Assembly: GCF_001632365.1 (NCBI RefSeq)
Contig: NW_024468596.1
Location: 29,310-93,309, forward strand
Length of the DNA stretch: 64,000 nt
Reading direction: 5' to 3'
Source of the DNA: Laetiporus sulphureus 93-53
Lineage: Eukaryota > Basidiomycota > Agaricomycetes > Polyporales > Laetiporaceae
Below the pieces are notes generated by a model, which saw only the letters and a program-made list of their open reading frames with translations, was not told where the DNA came from and made no database searches. Positions 58,537-64,000 of the stretch are shown here, in pieces. Every line of letters begins with the position of its first letter. Within the stretch, counting starts at the first letter, position 1. Made by a program: the position numbers and the translations under genes.

Positions 58537-58582
58537 TTCTCTAGCATAGTAAGGAAGGTATTAAAAAGGTTCATTTACCATA

Positions 58583-58728
58583 TGTTTCATCAGCGCATCC
58601 TGCCTCGGGCTCCATGGTCCCTGCCCGAGCCTGTGACCTGGGCATCCTCAATCATGTGGGCATCTTGCATGCTGTCTAAGAAGTGGTGGCGTCGACTGGG
58701 GATGGTCGATATTTGAGTCCGGAGGGGA
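58583..58728 (+). other. 3' end of element B internal region with polypurine tract
   Basis: The piece of element B left between the copia insertion and the 3' LTR. It ends in a purine-rich tract (GGAGGGGATG) immediately before TGTGAGG of the LTR. Confidence 0.7.
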
Positions 58729-60590
58729 TGTGAGGTGGCCAGTGTGGCTGCCCTCACTATAATTGCCCTCACTATAATTGAGCTCCCTAACATTTGACAG
58801 CAAGCTCAGAGCAGAACAGGCACATTGTGTTCAGGGCAGGACAGGTACATCAAGTCTGTGCTATGGATCGTTTACATAAACGGGGCCCTCCGAACCTCAG
58901 GACATGACCTCAGAATCAACCATCACCTTCAGAAAAGTGCTCTGGGTGCAGCATATGGTCCAAATCGTCACCAGCTTCTACAGGTGTGGAGTTGTATGGC
59001 ACTGCTGAAAGCTGGCCATGTTGAAGTGAAAGGGAGGTGGAAGCTTCAGACGAGGGAACGTCAGGGTGCATCAATCTTCACCCAAGCACATCAAGCAAGC
59101 ATTGCCACAATTGAGGGTCTGAGAAAAGATCCCCAACCATTGTGGCCGACCTCGAACTGTGATCATGTGATAAAGAGAAGGCGGTGAGGGCATGGAGATC
59201 ACAGACCCACTCAAAGGAGTCAGTCAGTGGCACCTGCATTCCGGTTCAGGTGAGCTCGATGTGGGTGGTGTCAGCGAGCTTCTGAGGCTATGGATCAATC
59301 TAAATAGAGGAGAAAAAGGAAGACATAGGACATGTACCAGGAGGGATCAGACTCAGTGGCACCATTCATTCCATTCAACCACAGCGGGACGTGAATTGGA
59401 CAGAACATGTATGCATTCCATGGACAGAGCCTCAAGCAGCAGAAGGTATTGATGTATGTGCAGGGTGTAGACAGATTGCTGTTCATCAGGGATGCCATCT
59501 GGTATGCGAGACATGGCAAGACGAGAATAGGGTGAAGAGTGGCAATGGCTGGAAGGGGCATGAGAAGGGGTGGGCAGGTTGAGATGTGGACATGTCCAAG
59601 GACTGCAGCTGTGGACCGGGTGAGGTACTGATGAGAGACCGTGTTTGAGACAATGCCAGAAAACCCCAGCATATGAGCACAGGCCAAGAAACAGGTAAAA
59701 CCATTGGGGCAGCACAGGCAGGGTGTCCAAAGAATGAACAGGGCACCTTCAGATCAGGAACAAGGAAACTTCTGTGGTACGGGACGGCCGCTGAGATGGG
59801 TCCTCAAGAAATGCAGTGAGCGGAGTGCAACACAGGTGAATAGAAGGCAAGGGATTCAGAATGAGATGTGATGGGGTGGTCTGCAGCAGCAGGCCCTCTA
59901 AGGAATTTGGAACGAGACACGATGGGGTGGTCTGCAGTGGCAGGCCCTCCAAGGAATTCAGAACGAGATGCGATGAGGTGGTCCACAGTGGCAGGCCCTT
60001 TAAGGAATTTGAAATGAGATGAGTGAGGTGAGGGAATGAGTTACAGGACCAATCAGGGTCCGATGTGTGATTGAGTCTCAGGTGAACGCACCCTGAGGGC
60101 ATAGTATAAAAGGGTGGTGTAGTTAAGTAGTTGGGGGGAGCTCGGACGGCATATTTAGGAGCTAGAGTATGCGAAGAGGCTTGCACAGCAGTGCACAGAG
60201 ACAGCAGTCTCCCTCTCCTCTACAACCCATTGCTTCTACTTCATGATCTAATCAGAATCTTTGCTCTCACTGTTGAACGTGGTTGACTGACCACCAAGAC
60301 ATTGCCACTGAGATGGTACACCCACCTCCCAAGACTCCTATACTCTGTCCAGAAGTTATTAAACTCGCCCTGGAACCATTCTATTGCACGTATCTCATGT
60401 ATATCATCCCAGCCCATACACTCTACATGGCTGGTGATCTACTGGGTACCGTGTTGATTCACTTCTTCACCATATTTTACATTTGGCTCTTGCATTGGCT
60501 TTAGATGCAGACCTTCCCTGTACTGTTCCCCCTTCACCCCACCCAGTTGTTTGCTGTCCTTTCACAGCTAGCTGAGTACTCATAATCACA
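58729..60590 (+). repeat. 3' LTR of element B
   Basis: 1862 bp, 118 bp longer than the 5' LTR, mainly because a 51-bp unit (GAACGAGA...CAAGGAATTC) occurs three times at about 59858-60012 against once in the 5' LTR, plus a short duplication of CCTCACTATAATTG near 58755. Confidence 0.88.
59858..60012 (+). repeat. Three-unit 51-bp minisatellite within the 3' LTR of element B
   Basis: Three head-to-tail units sharing GATG(G/A)GGTGGT and GCAGGCCCT cores, 80-90% alike. The 5' LTR has a single unit. Confidence 0.85.
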
Positions 60591-61257
60591 GCGCTGAAAG
60601 GAGATCTGCGCAAAGACCTACCCAACAATGGTCTCCTTCACAGAAAAGTTCCACCAATGGGCCACCAAGACCAACTTGGGGCACACTGCACTCATCGGCT
60701 ACATCGCTGAACATAGGAACAAGGATGTGCACCAAGCAATGGTGACATGAGACAGTCTAGGTATCACCAACCCGACCACATGGCCGAAGTATCTCGACCT
60801 CTGTCTCCAACTAGAATCCAAGTTCAGGGCCAACAAGGCAGGACAGCATGGAAACATGACATCATCATCACAAGCACCTCAAGCAAAGAAGGACCCTAAT
60901 GACATGGATATAGACTGCGTCTCCCAGCTCACGAAGGAACAGGAAGGCTGGCTGAAAAAGAAGCTCTGCATATGATGCGAAAAACATCCCTTCATATTCA
61001 AACAGTGGTGCCCTGACCCGAAGTATCAAGGCAAATTGGAAATGCCTCGATGGGGACAAGTGGCAAGAGCAGTAACTACGGCAACTGAGACCAGCAGTTC
61101 CGATAGCGGCAAGGTGAGAGAAGAAGTGGTCCATGCTTTCCTCACCAGCTATGATGCGAAAGGGAAAGAAAAGGAGTCCGAACTGGCACTGGTTATTGAG
61201 GCAGCTAGGATCACAGAGGTGGAAGATGATGAGGATTTTCTTCGACGAGTTCTCTGA
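60591..61257 (+). pseudogene. Element A gag, C-terminal part (after element B)
   Basis: Continues the gag interrupted at 44047: GHTALIGYIAEHRNKDVHQA, CLQLESKFRANKAGQHG, LTKEQEGWLKKKLC and a C-x2-C-x3-H-type knuckle region whose first Cys codon pair is damaged (a TGA replaces Arg). Ends EDDEDFLRRVL and TGA at 61255-61257, the same end as the intact copy. Confidence 0.85.
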
Positions 61258-62480
61258 GGTCTGGCCAGAGTTCCCACAGACATTGTAATAGTACCTACTC
61301 ACTCTCGCATGTACCAGTGTCTAGATATTGCATCAACTGGTTCATCGAAACATGTGATCGATTTACCTGTCTACCTCAAACAGGGAGTAAGGGAAGTCCA
61401 GACTGAGGTGCTCCTTGACTCAGGAACATATTCTTGCTATATCAACGAACGGCTGGTTGACAGGCTAAACCTTGCTATGATCTCACTTGAGAAGGAGATC
61501 AGGGTTTACAACGCAGATGCATTGCACAACAAAGGGGGAACTATTAAGAAAAGGGTTCTTCAAGTATAACTATCAGAAACCATACAAGCAGACAAAGCCT
61601 TCTTGTCACCGATATTGGACACAAAGATGTTATACTAGGTATGAGCTTCCTCAAGGAGCATAATCCCAAAGTGAATTGGGGAAAGCTTTATATCGAGTTC
61701 ACCCGATGCCCACAATGATGCACACCCTCAAAGGTAGCAGTCCAGAAGAAGGACCTGGAAGACACAAATATCCCCCACATCGAAGACTTGATGGAGTTCA
61801 TCAGTTCCCAAGAATTAGGTGACACTTGGAATGACATGGACAGCTTCATCAAATGGGTGTCACTATCAGAAGACCCTGATGCACAAGCCTTATATGGGTC
61901 TTGACACCAAGAGGAATCAGGATAGAACACCACAGAACAGAGAACAGGACAAAAACTACTGGTCAGCCTATGTCCCAAACACCTCCATGAGTATGGCGAT
62001 GTGTTCTCCAAGAAGCAGTCAGAATGAATGCCCACCAGAAAGCCCTATGATCATTCAATTGAACTTGTTCCAGAGGCATCATTACCATGTTGGCAAAGCT
62101 ATATCCTATGAACCTTCAAAAAAGAAATTCGCTCGACACGTGGATAGACCAAGAGTTGGCCAAAGGATATATCAAAAGATCAAGGAGTCCAACGGCAGCA
62201 CCTGTTTTCTTCATCAAAAAGAAAGACGGATCACTGAGGTTAGTACAGGACTACAGAGCCCTCAATGCAGTAACCAAAAAGAACAAATTCCCAATCCCAC
62301 ACATTTCAGACCTCATCGACAGACTTTCACAAGCTAGCATATTCACAAAGCTTGACCTGCGATGGGGATTCAACAACATAAGGATTAGGGAGGGAGATGA
62401 AGAAAAAGCCACCTTCATCACACATCGTGGCCTCTTCGAACCCACCATTATGTACTTCAGTTTCTGCAATGCTCCCAGTA
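61258..62480 (+). pseudogene. Element A protease and truncated reverse transcriptase
   Basis: Protease: VREVQTEVLLDSGTYSCYIN with the D-S-G catalytic triplet (61309-61569). Several stops follow, then RT: GYIKRSRSPTAAPVFFIKKK, RLVQDYRALNAVTKKNKFPI, FTKLDLRWGFNNIRI, ending FCNAPS at about 62480, before the YxDD catalytic motif. There the sequence switches abruptly to the middle of another gag. Confidence 0.85.
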
Positions 62481-63804
62481 CGTAATCGTCGCAATGAAGC
62501 TCACGGTCACTACTGAAATCGCCAAGGTCTACAATGTGCTCGGAAACAAAATGTACGAGCACAAGAAAGCCTTTGAATCACGTATCCAGAATAACAAGAA
62601 TGAGCACCGGTTAAAGGAGGCACTGCTCCAAACCGAGAACGGCAAGCTCAAGGACAGGATCGATGCGCAAGATGCACATATAACGGTACTTAACGGTGAA
62701 CTCACCAGAACACAAGCGGCAATGTTGGATATTGGAAAAGAGATGATGGAAATCAAGGCAGCAAACACTAGGCTGCGACATGAGATAGCTTCGCTCAAAG
62801 CAAGCGGCGTCACTATAATGCAAGGTCAAACATCCGGCACGGTCCAATCGCACAAGCCACGCATCAAAATTGCCGAACCTCCACACTACTCGGGCAAAGG
62901 AAGTCTGGAGGACTGGCTCCAACAACTCGGTATATGGATGCGGTGGAACGAGATCAACGACGATGAACACAAGATTACCACGGCCCTGCTGCATTTGGAA
63001 GGTGGCGCATTCACATACATGTCTGAATATGCGACCAAAGCAGCAGCACAGCAGGCACTTGACACATGGGAAGACTTCGTCAACATTCTCAAAGTAAACT
63101 ACAGGACCCTCGACCCGGACAAGGATGCACAGCAGCATTTGAAGGATATCTGCGGCAAGACGTATCCCACAATGGTATCCTTCGCAGAACAGATCCGTCA
63201 ATGGGCCACTAAAACCAACTTAGGGCACACTGCACTCATCGGTTACATCGCTGAACACCGAAGCAAGGACATACGCCAGGCAATGGTCACACGAGACAGC
63301 CTAGGAATTTCCGACCCCATCACATGGCCAGAATACCTCGACCTGTGCCTTCAACTGGAGTCCAAGTTCAGAGCCGACAAAGCAGGACAACACGGAACAG
63401 TTACAACATCATCATCATCGGCACCACGGGCCCCGAAAGACCCCAACGCAATGGTCGTGGATCGAGTATCCACCCTCACCAAGGAACAAGAAGGATGGCT
63501 GGAGAAGAAGCTGTGTGTACGATGCGGGAAACACCCCTTCATTTTTAAACAGCGATGCCCAGACCCCAAGTACAAAGGCAAATTTGAAATGCCGAAATGG
63601 GGCCAAGCAACAAGGGCAATTTCTTCAAACGTGGCCTCAGACATCTCCGACGACAGCAAGGCGAGATATGAAGCAGTCCGTGCTTTCATCGCCAGCTATG
63701 ACGTGAAGGGAAAGGAAAAGGAGGCAGAACCGGAACCAGCTGTCGAAGCAGCTAGGATCACGGAGGTAGAAGATGATGAGGATTTTCTTCGGCGGGTTCT
63801 CTGA
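62481..63804 (+). CDS. Gag of a second family A gypsy element, 5'-truncated but uninterrupted
   Basis: Open from about 62481, first ATG 62494, 436 codons to TGA at 63802-63804. A coiled coil (KEALLQTENGKLKDRIDAQD) is followed by PPHYSGKGSLEDWLQQLGIW, the capsid region LHLEGGAFTYMSEYATKAAA and PTMVSFAEQIRQWATKTNLG, then LTKEQEGWLEKKLCVRCGKH with C-x2-C-x3-H and a later C (KQRCPD), a CCHC-like knuckle, and the acidic end VEDDEDFLRRVL. The N-terminal 100 residues present in the copy at 43094 are missing. It has no internal stops, so this copy is much younger or better protected than its relatives. Confidence 0.85.
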
Positions 63805-64000
63805 GGTCTGGCCAGAGTTCCCATAGACACTGTAATAGTACCTACTCGCTCTCGCATGTACCAGTATCAAGTTTTTTATACATCGCATCTACTGGTTCGT
63901 CAAAACACGCGATCGATTTACCTGTTCACCTCAAACAGGGAGTAAGGGAAGTCCAGACTGAGGCGCTCCTCGATTCAGGAGCATATTCTTGCTACATCAA
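63805..64000 (+). CDS. Protease start of the second family A element, cut by the window edge
   Basis: After the gag stop, homologous to 61258-61460. The frame that contains the protease (AIDLPVHLKQGVREVQTEAL, LLDSGAYSCYI) is shifted relative to gag because of an 8-bp length difference near 63865 (TATCAAGTTTTTTATAC) versus the other copy. Runs off the window. Confidence 0.7.

Larger units (their letters stand above)
52970..58582 (-). mobile_element. Element C, Ty1/copia-type LTR retrotransposon, minus strand, inserted in element B
   Basis: LTRs at 52970-53291 and 57552-58582; the second is interrupted by element D, and without D and its duplicated pentamer both are 322 bp. The primer-binding site next to the 5' LTR (57539-57551, GGGCTCATAACC on the plus strand) equals part of an initiator tRNA-Met anticodon arm, as used by copia elements primed by a half tRNA. 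Gene order on the minus strand is gag, protease, integrase, reverse transcriptase, RNase H, the copia order. Stops in every domain. Confidence 0.9.
44048..60590 (+). mobile_element. Element B, Ty3/gypsy-type LTR retrotransposon, defective, inserted in element A gag
   Basis: LTRs at 44048-45791 and 58729-60590, both TGTGAGG...AATCACA. The internal region is 45792-58728 with a nested copia element at 52970-58582. Plus-strand gag, CCHC knuckle, reverse transcriptase and integrase remnants occur in gypsy order (integrase last). A polypurine run (GGAGGGGATG) precedes the 3' LTR. Flanks GCAC (left) and GCGC (right) line up with the same position of the intact gag and probably are a 4-bp target duplication with one change. 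Multiple stops and an internal deletion make it non-autonomous. Confidence 0.88.

Noticed and set aside
1..64000. CRISPR arrays, rRNA or tRNA genes
   Set aside because: No regularly spaced repeats, no rRNA-like blocks and no tRNA with both A and B boxes seen; the initiator-tRNA-like 12-mer at 57539 is a primer-binding site.

Overview
The window comes from a filamentous basidiomycete, most likely Agaricomycotina. Genes on the left are packed tightly and split by many introns of about 45-70 bp with GT-AG ends. Several protein families seen here are typical of mushroom-forming fungi: two Ste3-type pheromone receptors, a CaaX lipopeptide pheromone precursor, and fungal Ty3/gypsy and Ty1/copia elements. 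No CRISPR array, tRNA or rRNA gene was recognised.

Left part (1-34 kb), gene-rich. In order: the 3' end of MRD1 (rRNA processing, +), an FMP46-like mitochondrial redox protein (-), a basidiomycete-type unknown protein in six exons (+), a double telobox Myb protein (-), the 26S proteasome lid subunit RPN9 (-), a small repeat-bearing locus near 12.3 kb, a lactonohydrolase/SMP-30-like enzyme (-), a 13-exon MFS transporter (-), pheromone receptor 1 (-), a 3-kb stretch without a firm gene, a long low-complexity nuclear-type protein (-), a two-exon membrane/coiled-coil protein (+), a 39-residue mating pheromone precursor (+) and pheromone receptor 2 (-). Two receptors plus one CaaX pheromone precursor within about 16 kb identify this as a pheromone/receptor (P/R, 'B' mating-type) region. 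The pheromone precursor is too short for ordinary gene finding and was read directly from the DNA.

Right part (34-64 kb), repeat-rich. The sequence turns AT-rich and poor in CpG directly beyond receptor 2. It holds a foldback element carrying a solo LTR with 5-bp target duplications, two copies of a 0.7-0.8-kb solo LTR in opposite orientation, a short TIR element, and a head-to-head pair of LTRs flanking the dUTPase-encoding 3' end of a decayed pol gene. From 41.5 kb onward lies a nested stack. Element A (gypsy-like) has its gag cut at 44,047/60,591 by element B (gypsy-like, 1.7-1.9-kb LTRs). Element B is cut near its 3' end by element C (copia, 322-bp LTRs, minus strand). The 5' LTR of C is itself cut by a solo LTR, D. 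A second, uninterrupted gag of family A runs off the right edge.

Working picture: the P/R genes sit against a block of old, mutated retroelements, as expected for a recombination-poor mating-type region. The flanking housekeeping genes (MRD1, RPN9) look ordinary. The most unusual small-scale feature is a tandem duplication at 12.33-12.52 kb in which one copy contains an intron-like GT-AG segment and the other lacks exactly that segment.
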